In this document: positions 20,107 to 29,342 of the stretch, piece after piece
Position numbering within the stretch: the stretch's first letter is position 1
Layout: every line of letters starts with the position of its first letter
Source: Streptomyces violaceusniger
Lineage (GTDB): Bacteria > Actinomycetota > Actinomycetes > Streptomycetales > Streptomycetaceae
Length of the DNA: 64,000 bases
Assembly: GCA_005405945.1 (NCBI GenBank)
Contig: BJHW01000001.1
Location: forward strand, 1,054,001 to 1,118,000
Direction of reading: 5' to 3'
Program-made: the position numbers and the translations under genes
The notes under the pieces: model-generated
The model's input: only the letters and a program-made list of their open reading frames with translations
What the model was told of the DNA's origin: nothing
Database searches by the model: none

Positions 20107-20676
20107 ATGAGCGCTTCGGATACGCACGCCATGCGGCGGGGCCAGGGCGAGATGGCCCCGCCCTCGGCGATCAAGCTGAACATCAACGATCAGGTGCGGC
20201 AGCTCGAGGTGGATCCGCGGACCTCGCTGCTCGACGCGCTGCGCGAACATCTGCGCCTGAGCGGGACCAAGAAGGGGTGTGATCACGGGCAGTGCGGCGC
20301 CTGCACGGTGCTGATCAACGGCCGACGCGTCCTCTCCTGCCTGACACTCGCCGTGATGCACGAGGACGACGAGATCATGACGATCGAGGGCTTGGGCGAC
20401 CCCGACCATCTGCACCCCATGCAACGGGCCTTCGTCGAGTGCGACGGCTTCCAGTGCGGCTACTGCACCCCCGGCCAGATCTGTTCGGCCGTCGGCATGC
20501 TCGCCGAGGTGGAGGCGGGCTGGCCCAGCCATGTCACCGCCGATGTGTCCTCGCCACGGGTCGCGTTGACCGACGACGAGATCCGCGAGCGGATGAGCGG
20601 CAACATCTGCCGGTGCGCCGCCTATCCGAACATCGTCGCGGCCATCCGCGGCAGCGCGGAGGGAGGCGCCACATGA
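20107..20676 (+). CDS. paoA: Aldehyde oxidoreductase iron-sulfur subunit
   Basis: A 189-residue 2x[2Fe-2S] subunit of a xanthine-dehydrogenase-family enzyme, most like PaoA/YagT. The plant-type cluster ligands are in [20 protein letters not shown] with a Cys in RVLSCL. The second cluster is in [20 protein letters not shown] and [16 protein letters not shown]. It passes electrons from the Mo site to FAD. There is no obvious Tat signal, so it is probably cytoplasmic. GAGGAAGG precedes; GTG 20104 directly before ATG 20107 is an alternative start. The stop overlaps paoB by four bases. Confidence 0.92.
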   Translation: MSASDTHAMRRGQGEMAPPSAIKLNINDQVRQLEVDPRTSLLDALREHLRLSGTKKGCDHGQCGACTVLINGRRVLSCLTLAVMHEDDEIMTIEGLGDPDHLHPMQRAFVECDGFQCGYCTPGQICSAVGMLAEVEAGWPSHVTADVSSPRVALTDDEIRERMSGNICRCAAYPNIVAAIRGSAEGGAT

Positions 20677-21719
20677 GGTCCTTCACCTACGAGCGGGCAA
20701 CCGACACCCGGGCCGCCGTCGCCGCGGTGGCCCGGCCGGGCGCGAAGTTCATCAGCGGCGGCACCAATCTGCTCGACCTGATGAAGCTCGACGTCGAATA
20801 CCCCAGCCATCTGGTCGACATCAGCCGGCTTCCGCTGCGGGACATCGAGGAACTGCCGGACGGCGGACTGCGCATCGGCGCCCAGGCGCGGAACTCCGAC
20901 GTGGCCGCCGATCCCCGCGTGCGCACCCGCTATCCGGCGCTGTCGGAGGCGCTGGTGTCGGGCGCCTCGGGGCAGCTGCGCAACAAGGCGTCCACCGGGG
21001 GAAACCTGGTGCAGCGCACGCGCTGTCCCTACTTCTACGACACGGCCGCGGACTGCAACAAGCGCGACCCCGGATCGGGGTGTGCGGCGATCGGCGGGTT
21101 CAACCGGATCCACGCGATCCTCGGCGCGAGCGAGTCCTGCATCGCCACCCACCCCTCGGACATGGCCGTCGCGATGACCGCGCTCGACGCGGAGATCGAG
21201 CTGCTGCGGGCCGATGGATCGGCGCGCCGCGTCGCCATCACGGATTTCTACCGGCTGCCGGGCGATACGCCGCACATCGAGACCGTGCTGGGTGACGACG
21301 AGATGATCACGGGCGTGCTGCTGCCCCCGCCCCTGCCGGGCCGGCAGGTCTACCGCAAGGTGCGGGACCGGGCGTCGTACGAGTTCGCGCTGGTCTCGGT
21401 GGCGGCCGTGGTCTCGGCCGACCGGGGAACGATCCGAGAGGCGCGGGTGGCGCTCGGCGGTGTGGCGCACAAGCCGTGGCGGTCCGTCGAGGCGGAGGAC
21501 GCGCTGACCGACCGCCCGGCCACGATGGACACCTATCGCGCCGCCGCCGAGGCGGCGCTGCGCGGCGCGGTCGGGCGGGGCCACAACGACTTCAAGATCG
21601 AGCTGGCCAAGCGCACGCTGTGCCGCACGCTGGCGCAAGCGGCCGGGGCAAGCCGAGAGCCTGTGTCATATCCCCGGCCGGATCAGCGTGCGGCGTCAGG
21701 GGGCACCTCCCAGCGGTAG
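20673..21719 (+). CDS. paoB: Aldehyde oxidoreductase FAD subunit, altered C-terminus
   Basis: A 348-residue FAD-binding subunit (PaoB/YagS type). FAD-binding elements are [14 protein letters not shown] and [16 protein letters not shown]; the [4Fe-4S]-type Cys cluster region of PaoB appears in [20 protein letters not shown]. The CO-dehydrogenase flavoprotein C-terminal domain ends with [16 protein letters not shown]. The last 25 or so residues (after AGASREP) are encoded by the left arm and loop of the palindrome at 21661-21768, so the natural C-terminus has been replaced. ATG 20673 overlaps the paoA stop. It works with paoA and paoC as a heterotrimer. Confidence 0.9.
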   Translation: MRSFTYERATDTRAAVAAVARPGAKFISGGTNLLDLMKLDVEYPSHLVDISRLPLRDIEELPDGGLRIGAQARNSDVAADPRVRTRYPALSEALVSGASGQLRNKASTGGNLVQRTRCPYFYDTAADCNKRDPGSGCAAIGGFNRIHAILGASESCIATHPSDMAVAMTALDAEIELLRADGSARRVAITDFYRLPGDTPHIETVLGDDEMITGVLLPPPLPGRQVYRKVRDRASYEFALVSVAAVVSADRGTIREARVALGGVAHKPWRSVEAEDALTDRPATMDTYRAAAEAALRGAVGRGHNDFKIELAKRTLCRTLAQAAGASREPVSYPRPDQRAASGGTSQR

Positions 21720-21768
21720 CTGGGGGCGCGTGCCAGACGTCGCACGCCCGGCCGGGGATATGACACAG
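21661..21768. repeat. 108-bp nested palindromic element between paoB and paoC
   Basis: Perfect 21-bp inverted repeats (21661-21681 and 21748-21768; CTGTGTCATATCCCCGGCCGG) enclose a second inverted repeat (21686-21697 and 21736-21747, 11 of 12) and a third, GGCACCTCCCAGC...GCTGGGGGCGCGTGCC. The whole element should fold into one long stem. The left arm and its flank recur exactly, inverted, at 26508-26526. It overlaps the 3' end of paoB and separates it from paoC, which otherwise would be coupled. It resembles a MITE or solo insertion-sequence ends. Confidence 0.8.
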
Positions 21769-21784
21769 CCTTTGAGGAGGCGAG

Positions 21785-24016
21785 ATGATCGGGCAAGCTG
21801 TGAACCGCGTCGACGGCCCGCTGAAGGCCACCGGCCGGGCCGCCTACGCCTACGAGCACTGGGAGGCCGGCCAGCCGCTCTACGGTTTCATCGTCGGCGC
21901 GACGATCGGCAAGGGCCGCATCACCGGGATCGACACCGAGGACGCGGAAGGCGCGCCCGGTGTCCACCTGGTGATGACCCACCGCAACGCCCCGGCGCAG
22001 GGCCCCCGCGACGAGTCCATTTCGTTCGAATACTGGCGCGCACAGCCGATGTTGACCGGCCCCGACATCCACTTCTACGGCGAGCCGGTGGCGCTGGTCG
22101 TCGCCGAGACCTTCGAGCAGGCCCGGGACGCGGCCGACCTGGTCGAGGTCGAATACCGCGTCGGGCGGGGCCGTTTCGACTTCGGCGAGTTCGAGGACGA
22201 CACCTACATCCCGAAGACGGTCAACGCCGGTCTCCCCACCGACACCGCGGTCGGCGACTTCGACGCCGGGTTCGCGGGTGCGGAGGTCAAGGTCGACCAG
22301 CGGTACACGACGCCGTACGAGTTCTCGATGCCGATCGAGCCGAACGCGTCCATGGTGGCACCGCGCGGCGAGGACCTGGTGGTCTACGTCAGCTGCCAGA
22401 TCACCGACGCGGCGCGGGACTCGGTCGCCGGCACGCTGATGATGGACCCGGAGCGGGTGCACATCGTCACCCCCTTCGTCGGCGGCGGCTTCGGCTCCAA
22501 GCTGGGCATCCATTCCGAGACGATCCTGGCGGCGCTCGCCGCCCGCACGCTGGACCGGCCGGTCAAGGTCACGCTGACCCGCCAGCAGGTCTTCCAGCTC
22601 GTGGGCATGCGCCCCACGTCGGACCAGCGGGTCCGGCTGGGCGCGGGGCGCGATGGGCGGCTGGCCGCGATCGCCCACGACGTCACCATGCACACCAACC
22701 CCGACGTCGAGTACGCCGAGCAGACCGCCGCCACCGTCCGCAGCCTCTACGCCGCGCCCCACCGGCTGACCAGCCACCGCCTGACGGCGCTCGACCTGCC
22801 GCGCGGGACGGACGTCCGCGCGCCGGGCGAGGCACCGGGCATGCTCTCGGTCGAGTCGGCGATGGACGAGCTGGCCGATGCGCTCGGGATGGACCCGGTC
22901 GAGCTGCGGATCCGCAACGAGCCCACCGTCGATCCCGAGCGGAACGTGCCGTACAGCGACCGGCACCTGGTGGAGTGCCTGCGCGAAGGCGCGCGCCGGT
23001 TCGGTTGGGAGAACCGCCCGGCCACGCCCGCGAGTGTGCGCGAGGGCCGGTGGCTGATCGGCTACGGCATGTCGGCCGCCATCCGGGGACACTTCCAGGG
23101 GCCGACGACCGTGCGGGTGCGGCTGGAGCCGGACGGCACCGCCGTCATCCAGACGGACATGACCGACATCGGTACGGGCACGTACACCATTCTGACCCAG
23201 GTCGGAGCCGAGGGACTCGGGCTGCCGCTGGAACGGGTGCGGGTCGACCTCGGGCGTTCCGATCACCCCTCCAGCTGGGGGTCCGGCGGCTCGTGGGGCG
23301 CCACCAATTCGTCCACCGCGGTGCACCGGGCGTGCGCGGCCCTGCGCACGAGGCTACTGGACGCGGCCTGCGGCGACACACGCTCCCCGCTGCACGGCCA
23401 GGACCCGGCGGAGGCCGTGTTCTCCGAGGGCGACGTGACCATCGGTGGCGCGTCCGAGGCGCTGCGCGAGATCGTCGCGCGCCACCATCCCGACGGTGTG
23501 GAGGCGGAGGGCCAGACCCGCTTCATGGGCGACGATCCGAACTACTCGAACTACTCGATCAACACCTACGGGGCCCATTTCGCCGAAGTGGGCGTCGACG
23601 CGGACACCGCCGAGATCCGGCTGCGGCGGATGCTCAGCGTGTTCTCGGTGGGCCGTGTGTTCAACCCGAAGACGGCCCGTTCGCAGCTGATCGGCGGCAT
23701 GATCTGGGGTGTCGGCGCGGCCCTCGAGGAAGAGGCCGTCGTCGACCCGCGATCCGGCGCCTTCGTCAACCGGGACTTCGCGGGGTATCTGGTGCCGGTC
23801 CACGGCGACATCCCCGCCGACATCGATGCCGTCGTCCTCGAGGGCTACGACGACAAGGCCAATGTCCTCGGCGCGAAGGGCATCGGTGAGGTGGGCATCT
23901 GCGGATCCGGTGCGGCGGTGGCCAACGCGGTGTTCAACGCCACGGGAGTGCGTGTGCGGGACTTCCCCATCACGCTCGAGAAGCTGTTGCCCGGATTGCC
24001 GGCCATGGCCGCCTGA
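21785..24016 (+). CDS. paoC: Aldehyde oxidoreductase molybdenum-cofactor subunit
   Basis: A 743-residue molybdopterin-binding subunit (PaoC/YagR type) of the xanthine dehydrogenase family. Visible are the cofactor-binding VGGGFGSKLGIHSETI region, ATNSSTAVHRACAAL and the catalytic Glu in NVLGAKGIGEVGICGSGAAV near the C-terminus. It hydroxylates aldehydes to acids at the Mo centre, with electrons passing to PaoA and PaoB. AGGAGG precedes ATG 21785. The reading frame is intact over its whole length. A XdhC/PaoD-like maturation factor would be expected nearby but is not seen. Confidence 0.93.
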   Translation: MIGQAVNRVDGPLKATGRAAYAYEHWEAGQPLYGFIVGATIGKGRITGIDTEDAEGAPGVHLVMTHRNAPAQGPRDESISFEYWRAQPMLTGPDIHFYGEPVALVVAETFEQARDAADLVEVEYRVGRGRFDFGEFEDDTYIPKTVNAGLPTDTAVGDFDAGFAGAEVKVDQRYTTPYEFSMPIEPNASMVAPRGEDLVVYVSCQITDAARDSVAGTLMMDPERVHIVTPFVGGGFGSKLGIHSETILAALAARTLDRPVKVTLTRQQVFQLVGMRPTSDQRVRLGAGRDGRLAAIAHDVTMHTNPDVEYAEQTAATVRSLYAAPHRLTSHRLTALDLPRGTDVRAPGEAPGMLSVESAMDELADALGMDPVELRIRNEPTVDPERNVPYSDRHLVECLREGARRFGWENRPATPASVREGRWLIGYGMSAAIRGHFQGPTTVRVRLEPDGTAVIQTDMTDIGTGTYTILTQVGAEGLGLPLERVRVDLGRSDHPSSWGSGGSWGATNSSTAVHRACAALRTRLLDAACGDTRSPLHGQDPAEAVFSEGDVTIGGASEALREIVARHHPDGVEAEGQTRFMGDDPNYSNYSINTYGAHFAEVGVDADTAEIRLRRMLSVFSVGRVFNPKTARSQLIGGMIWGVGAALEEEAVVDPRSGAFVNRDFAGYLVPVHGDIPADIDAVVLEGYDDKANVLGAKGIGEVGICGSGAAVANAVFNATGVRVRDFPITLEKLLPGLPAMAA

Positions 24017-24179
24017 CCCTCCGGGCGCAGCTTGCCGGTCGGACGTGGCGGGGCCGTAGCGTCGTCCCATGACGCTGCGCGCCGCCGTGGCGGCGCACCG
24101 CGGCGATGTCGCGGCCCTGGCCCCGCTGACCGGGCCGCGCGGCCGGTCCCACCCGCCGGGCGGGGGCCTGACGCCTCGA

Positions 24180-25574
24180 TCACCCCGCGTGGGCCTCGGC
24201 GTCAGGCGCCTCGCTCCCGGGCCTGGGCGGTACGCAGAACCACGCGAGACCCGCGGCGGTCAGATAGGCGAGCGCGCCGATGGCCATGCTGGTGCGCAGT
24301 CCCTCACTGTAGTCGGCGGCCGTGGCGAGCAAGGTGCCGCCGAGCGCCACGCCGGTGGCGCTGCCGAGCTGGCGGGTGGTGTTGAACAGCGCGGAGGCGG
24401 TCCCCGCGTACGCCGGGGGCGCGGCGCCCATGACGGTGGAGGCGGAGCCGGTGAGCGCGAACGAGGTGCCGAATCCCGCTGCCATCATCGGGGCCACCAG
24501 CAGCGGGTAGCCGGGCTCGGCTCCCGCCGCGACCCAGCCCGCCAGCCCCAGGGCCGCCAGAAGCATGCCGGTGCACACCAGCGGACGGTCGCCGGTCGTG
24601 CGGGCCAGCCGTCCGGACAGGACGGACGCGAACATGGTCATCGCGACCGCGGGGAACAGCGCCAGGCCGGTGGCGAGGGCGCTGTAGCCGCGCTGGTGCT
24701 GGAAGTCCAGGCTGGCGGTGAACACCATGCCGTAGAAGCCGAAATTGAACAGCAGGCCGATGACGGCTCCGCCGCCCAGCGCGCGGGAGCGCAGCAGGCT
24801 CGTCGGCAGGGCGGGGAAGCGGGCCAGTCGCTCGCGCACCACGAACGCCGTGGCGGCCAGTACGGACAGGCCCACCCCGGCGAGAACGGCGGGATCGGAC
24901 CATCCGCGCCGGCCGGCCTCGTTGAGCGCGGCGGTCAGCGAGGCCACCGCCGCCACGACGGCGCACTGTGCCGGCCAGTCGAGAGGCCGGGTGGTGAGCC
25001 GGCCGGAGGGGGCCACGCGACGCAGCGTCAGCGCCAGACAGGCGACGCCGACGGGCAGATTGATGAGGAACACCCACCGCCAGCCCACGGTGGAGACCAG
25101 CAGCCCGCCCAGCAGCGGCCCCGTCGAGGCCGCGATCCCCGCGATGGAGCCCCACACCCCGAACGCCCGCGAGCGGGCGTTCGGAGCCGGATACGCCTGC
25201 TGGAGAAGGGCCAGCGAGCCGGACACGATCAGCGCCGCGCCGAGGCCCTCCGCCACCCGGGCGGCGACGAGGAAGGGGGCACTCGGCGCGAAGGCGCACG
25301 CGGCCGAGGACACCGTGAACACCACCACGCCGGTGCAGAAGATCCGGCGGTTTCCCAGCCTGTCCCCCAGCGCACCGCCGCTCAGCAGGAACCCGGCGAA
25401 GACCAGGGTGTATCCGTCAGTGATCCACTGGATGCCGGTGAGCGAGGCCGACAGCTCCCGGCCGATCACGGGTACGGCCACGTTGATGACCGTCACGTCC
25501 AGGATGACCATGAAGTACCCGGCACACACGGCCAGCAGCGGTACCAGGGAGCCCATGCCGGACACGAAGGCCAT
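24180..25574 (-). CDS. MFS transporter, drug-efflux type
   Basis: A 464-residue transporter with about 14 hydrophobic segments. Helix 1 is VPLLAVCAGYFMVILDVTVI (the Asp typical of DHA2 members). The loop motif is GGALGDRLGNRRIF and the antiporter motif STGPLLGGLLVSTVGW. The C-terminus is hydrophilic. ATG 25574 is used; ATG 25556 (MGSLVPLL) is an alternative. It is divergent from the nucleotidyltransferase gene. A 10-bp inverted repeat at 24166-24175/24198-24207 overlaps its 3' end and may help termination. Confidence 0.9.
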   Translation of the reverse strand: MAFVSGMGSLVPLLAVCAGYFMVILDVTVINVAVPVIGRELSASLTGIQWITDGYTLVFAGFLLSGGALGDRLGNRRIFCTGVVVFTVSSAACAFAPSAPFLVAARVAEGLGAALIVSGSLALLQQAYPAPNARSRAFGVWGSIAGIAASTGPLLGGLLVSTVGWRWVFLINLPVGVACLALTLRRVAPSGRLTTRPLDWPAQCAVVAAVASLTAALNEAGRRGWSDPAVLAGVGLSVLAATAFVVRERLARFPALPTSLLRSRALGGGAVIGLLFNFGFYGMVFTASLDFQHQRGYSALATGLALFPAVAMTMFASVLSGRLARTTGDRPLVCTGMLLAALGLAGWVAAGAEPGYPLLVAPMMAAGFGTSFALTGSASTVMGAAPPAYAGTASALFNTTRQLGSATGVALGGTLLATAADYSEGLRTSMAIGALAYLTAAGLAWFCVPPRPGSEAPDAEAHAG

Positions 25575-25715
25575 GTCCCGACTCCGTCCCGCTCACGAAG
25601 GCTCTGCAACAAAAGGCACAATAGGGGATGAATGGCCCATGTAGCGGGAATCGGGTGTCCCCTCCTGCCTCAAGAAACGCAAGTCCACGCACCTCACACC
25701 GGGGATACTGGGCAC

Positions 25716-26516
25716 GTGGCCCATATGCGCGAGGATCCGCGGCCCCTCCCCACCGAACCGCGGCCCTATCTGGAAGAACTCGTCCGGCGCACCCGCACGG
25801 TGTGCGGGCCGCATCTGGTGAGTGTCCTCGCGGTCGGTTCCCTCGCGCTCGGGGACTACCGGCATGGGCGCAGCGACATCGATGTGACGGTCGTCGTGGA
25901 GCCGTCACTGCCCGGTCCGGCCCTGCACGACCTGGCCGGGGCCCTCGCCCACCCCCATCTGCCCTGCCCGGCGGCGGGGCTGGAACTGGTGGTCTACGGA
26001 ACGGATTTCGTCCGCCACCCCTCCGGTGCTGCCGGGTACCTTCTGGACCTCAACACCGGCCCGTTGCTGCCGAACCGGGCCGACGTCGACGCGGCGCGCT
26101 CCCCGGCGTTCTGGTACGTCATCGACCGTTCCGTGGCCCATCAGACCGGGCTGACGCTGTTCGGCCGCCCGGCCCGTGAGGTGATCGCCGCACCGGATCG
26201 CCCGGATCTGCTCGCCGCGGTCCGCGCCTCCGTCCGTGAGCACAGCGACGGCGAAGGTCACCTCGCGGACAACCGCGTGCTCAACGGCTGCCGCTCGGTG
26301 GTGTTCTGCCGTACGGGCCGCTGGATGGCCAAGCGCACGGCGGCGCGGGAAGTCGCCCTGGCCGAGGAGGAGTTCCGGCCGCTCGTCGAGGCCGCGGTGC
26401 GCAGCTTCGAGCGCCCCCGCTCCTCCGCGATTCCACTGCCCACCGCGGAGGTGCGGGCCTTCCTGGCCTGGGTACGCGCACGGGTCGAGCAAACCGCCCG
26501 CGCGGCCGGGATATGA
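25716..26516 (+). CDS. Nucleotidyltransferase, AadA-like
   Basis: About 266 residues with the DNA polymerase beta-type nucleotidyltransferase signature VLAVGSLALGDYRHGRSDID, whose two Asp residues bind Mg-ATP. A helical C-terminal domain follows, as in aminoglycoside adenylyltransferases. Whether it modifies an antibiotic cannot be told. GTG 25716 is taken as start, and ATG 25725 is possible. The last codons and stop lie in a sequence (26508-26526) that is an inverted exact copy of the left end of the palindrome at 21661, so the C-terminus may be altered. It ends nine bases before the insertion sequence's target duplication. Confidence 0.8.
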   Translation: MAHMREDPRPLPTEPRPYLEELVRRTRTVCGPHLVSVLAVGSLALGDYRHGRSDIDVTVVVEPSLPGPALHDLAGALAHPHLPCPAAGLELVVYGTDFVRHPSGAAGYLLDLNTGPLLPNRADVDAARSPAFWYVIDRSVAHQTGLTLFGRPAREVIAAPDRPDLLAAVRASVREHSDGEGHLADNRVLNGCRSVVFCRTGRWMAKRTAAREVALAEEEFRPLVEAAVRSFERPRSSAIPLPTAEVRAFLAWVRARVEQTARAAGI

Positions 26517-26524
26517 CACAGGCT

Positions 26525-28126
26525 CTCAGCTTGTTCTTTATCTACCAAGATCTTCCGGGCTTGCCGATGGCCTTGAGGGTCTCGGGGCGTTTGACGGTCT
26601 TGCCGACGTCGTAGCGGGGTGCCCGGTGTTTGTTCTTGGCGCCGGGCGGCCGTCCGGGGCCGGCTCCTCGCGGTTTGGGAACACGGGCCGGGCAGGCGAG
26701 GTGAGCGCGGATGTTCCTGAACCCTCGGCGGACCCGGACCGGGGTGAGCCGGTCGGGGACGGTGGGTTTCTCCCAGGGCCGACGGAGGTCCGCGGCGAGC
26801 GGGCGGGCGAGCCGGAGCTGGGCGTGAGCAACAATCAGGATCCAGGTCCAGCGGTCCGCCGCCTCGGGAGTACGGAGTTTCAAAGTGGTCCAGCCCAGGG
26901 TCTGCTTCGCGAACCGGAAGGTGTGCTCCAGATCGAAGCGACGGAGAAATGCCTGCCAGAAGCGGTCTACGTCGTCCGGGGTGGCATCGGTCTTGGAGGA
27001 CCATAACCACACCGGCGCTGCTTCCCGGTCCTTCGACAGATGCTCGGCCTTCAACCGCGTCAACGTCCCCTCGACCAGGGGCAGTTCACCGTCGTGGTCG
27101 AGCCAGGAGGAGCGGTGGGTGAGCCTTGGGTGGACCCGGTCCCACGCCTGGGTCTCGGCCTTGCCGTAGTTGGTGGTGTCGTTGACGGTGGTGATCGCGG
27201 GCTCGGGCCAGGTCTCCGGCTTGGTGAAGCGGAATTCCGGGCCGTGCTTGGGTGGCCGGCCGTTGACGCCGCGCATCCGTGGTGGTTTCGGTAGGCGCAT
27301 GACGCGGTCGGAGCGGACGCGGCCGACCAGTTCGACCGGCAGGTCGCGCAGGACCCAGGCCAGGCGGGTGACGTCGTAGCCCGCATCGCTCACGATCAGG
27401 ATGTTCGGATCGCCAGCCTGCCACTGGCCTGCGGCGATGAGCCGTTCAACGACTCCTCGGAGCTGGGCGGCGGTGATCGCGGTCGCGTCGTCCGCCGGGC
27501 CCAGCCGGACCGCGTCCAGGATCGCGGTCCAGGACGTGGCGCCCGGCTCCAGCAGGGCCACGAAGGAGTAGGGCCAGCCCGGAATGAACTGCGATGCCGT
27601 CTTGGCGCGGCCGTAGACGTGGCAGAACAGGCGCTCCGCCGAACACGGCGCGTCCGACCGAAGCCACGGTGACACATCAACCGCCAGGACCAGACGCCCG
27701 CCGTCGAAACGCGGCAGCGGCAGGCCGGCCAGCACCGTCCGTAGCCGGCCAACGTCGATCCGGCCGTGGTTCAAGCCGCCGTACATCGCTCCATGCCCAC
27801 GACGATGCTCGGGCACCAGCGTCAAGTCCACGGGGGACTTCACCGCACCGTCCGCACACAGCACCGCGTCCACCAGCTCGAACAACTCGTCGCGCCGCGT
27901 GGTCAGACACTCGTAGAACTCGCCCCGGAAGCGTGACGCTTCCGCGAAAGCTTCCCTCCGGACAACATCAGGCAGCAGACTCACCCTCACGGCCTTCGTC
28001 GTGGTCACGTGCACCTTGGTCGGAGCACATGATCAGACGAAGGCCGCTCCCACGTCCGGCGAACCCCCAGCTGAGCGACTCAGTTCGACACGCCATTCGA
28101 GGCCGGAAGAAAAAGAACAAGCTCAG
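26525..28126. mobile_element. Complete insertion sequence with 5-bp target duplication
   Basis: The element spans 26530-28121 (1592 bp). Its ends are CTTGTTCTTTATCTACC and, inverted, CTTGTTCTTTTTCTTCC, 15 of 17 identical. The direct repeat CTCAG flanks it at 26525-26529 and 28122-28126. One intact transposase fills it. It landed in the few bases between the convergent nucleotidyltransferase and alcohol dehydrogenase genes; the dehydrogenase stop codon lies inside the right target copy. The intact gene and ends suggest recent, possibly active transposition. Confidence 0.9.
26542..28014 (-). CDS. DDE transposase (IS4/IS701-like)
   Basis: A 490-residue transposase of the RNase H-fold DDE class. 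Catalytic Asp113 is in LVLAVDVSPWLRSD and Asp210 in ILIVSDAGYD. The Glu is in FDLEHTFRFAKQTLGW, where E-x3-R-x2-K matches the IS4-superfamily YREK region. The C-terminus is basic (PKPRGAGPGRPPGAKNKHRA), as for DNA binding. GTG 28014 is used, and the next in-frame GTG at 28008 is possible. No stop or frameshift is seen. It occupies nearly the whole insertion sequence. Confidence 0.9.
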   Translation of the reverse strand: MHVTTTKAVRVSLLPDVVRREAFAEASRFRGEFYECLTTRRDELFELVDAVLCADGAVKSPVDLTLVPEHRRGHGAMYGGLNHGRIDVGRLRTVLAGLPLPRFDGGRLVLAVDVSPWLRSDAPCSAERLFCHVYGRAKTASQFIPGWPYSFVALLEPGATSWTAILDAVRLGPADDATAITAAQLRGVVERLIAAGQWQAGDPNILIVSDAGYDVTRLAWVLRDLPVELVGRVRSDRVMRLPKPPRMRGVNGRPPKHGPEFRFTKPETWPEPAITTVNDTTNYGKAETQAWDRVHPRLTHRSSWLDHDGELPLVEGTLTRLKAEHLSKDREAAPVWLWSSKTDATPDDVDRFWQAFLRRFDLEHTFRFAKQTLGWTTLKLRTPEAADRWTWILIVAHAQLRLARPLAADLRRPWEKPTVPDRLTPVRVRRGFRNIRAHLACPARVPKPRGAGPGRPPGAKNKHRAPRYDVGKTVKRPETLKAIGKPGRSW

Positions 28127-29232
28127 GGCCGCAGCAGGATGCGGATCGGGTTGCCCTCCCGCTCCCGCAACCGGCGGATGCCCTCGTTCACTTCCTCCAG
28201 TGGCAGGATCGCGCTGACCGACCCGGAGATGTCCAGACGGCCCCGGGCGGTGAGCTCGACCAGGTCCTCCAGATGCTCCATGCGATACCCGATGTGTCCG
28301 ATCACCGTGTGGCGGTTGCGCACGAAGTGGAGCTCCGGGCCCACGGCCAGAGGGTCGGGCGAGATCCCGACGAGCACCAGGCGGCCCCGGTGGCCGAGGG
28401 CGCGCTCCGCCTGGGTGAAGGAGGGCGTACGGCCGACGCAGTCGAAGGCGACGTCCAGCCCCTTGCCTGCCGTGATCTCCTTCAGCCTGACCTTGGTGTC
28501 ACCGTCCGTCGGGTCGAGCGCGAAGTCGGCGCCCAGGGCGAGGGCGCGCTCGCGGGCGGCGGGGAGGGGGTCGAGGGCGACGATCGGGGAGGCGCCGCAG
28601 ACGCGGGTGAGCTGCACGAGGTGGGTGCCCAGCCCGCCCAGCCCCCAGATGCCCACGGATTCGGCGGACCGCAGCTGGGCGGTGTCGATGGCGCCGTACG
28701 GGGTGGAGACGGCGTCGGCGAGCACGGCGGCGTGTTCCAGGGGTACGGACTCGGGCACGGCGATGAGCGTGGTGGCGTCGGTCAGGACGTACTCGGCCCA
28801 GGCCCCGTCGTAGTGGAAGGCCATCACCTGAAGGTCCTCACAGGTGTTCGTGCCACCGCCGAACCGGCAGGCGGGACACGTCCCGCACGCCTTCCCCGCG
28901 CCCAGAACCACCCGGTCCCCCGCCTTCCAGTGCCCGGCGCCGTCGCCGGCCGCCGCCACCACGCCCGACGCCTCGTGCCCTGGGGTGACCACCGGCAGCC
29001 GGGGCGGGATATGGCCGTCGAGCTGGCTCAGGTCCGACTGGCAGATGCCGCACGCGGCCACCTTGACCACGACCTCGCCCACTCCGGGCCGGGGCACCGG
29101 CACATTCTCGACCTTCAAGGTGCCCGCCGCCGTGTCGAACCGCGCCGCGCGCATCGTGGCGGGGAGGTCGTCCGCCACCGCGCCCGCCGTTGAGTCCGCG
29201 CCGGTGCGTATCGGTCGTGCGTCCAAGGTCAT
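28123..29232 (-). CDS. Zinc-dependent alcohol dehydrogenase
   Basis: A 369-residue medium-chain dehydrogenase. The catalytic-zinc Cys is in VAACGICQSDLSQLD and the His in VTPGHEASGVV. Structural-zinc cysteines are in GKACGTCPACRFGGGTNTCE, and the NAD-binding GLGGLGTH is about residue 200. This is the class of NAD(P)-dependent alcohol dehydrogenases on primary alcohols. AAAGGAA precedes ATG 29232. The stop codon coincides with the insertion sequence's target duplication, but the C-terminus (PIRILLRP) looks natural. Confidence 0.9.
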   Translation of the reverse strand: MTLDARPIRTGADSTAGAVADDLPATMRAARFDTAAGTLKVENVPVPRPGVGEVVVKVAACGICQSDLSQLDGHIPPRLPVVTPGHEASGVVAAAGDGAGHWKAGDRVVLGAGKACGTCPACRFGGGTNTCEDLQVMAFHYDGAWAEYVLTDATTLIAVPESVPLEHAAVLADAVSTPYGAIDTAQLRSAESVGIWGLGGLGTHLVQLTRVCGASPIVALDPLPAARERALALGADFALDPTDGDTKVRLKEITAGKGLDVAFDCVGRTPSFTQAERALGHRGRLVLVGISPDPLAVGPELHFVRNRHTVIGHIGYRMEHLEDLVELTARGRLDISGSVSAILPLEEVNEGIRRLREREGNPIRILLRP

Positions 29233-29342
29233 CCGTGGTTCCTTTCACATGCTTGGCCGGTTGGCGGCGCGCCGAGCACCGCGCCGGTCCGGGACGACGA
29301 GTGATCATGATGCCGCACGCGGTCTGCCTCCCGCAGGTGTGT

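Noticed and set aside
24069..24180. ATG 24069 with a short coding-like start (MTLRAAVAAHRGDVAALAPL) after paoC
   Set aside because: It turns into the antisense of the MFS gene within about 35 codons. It may be the start of a deleted gene, but nothing identifies it.
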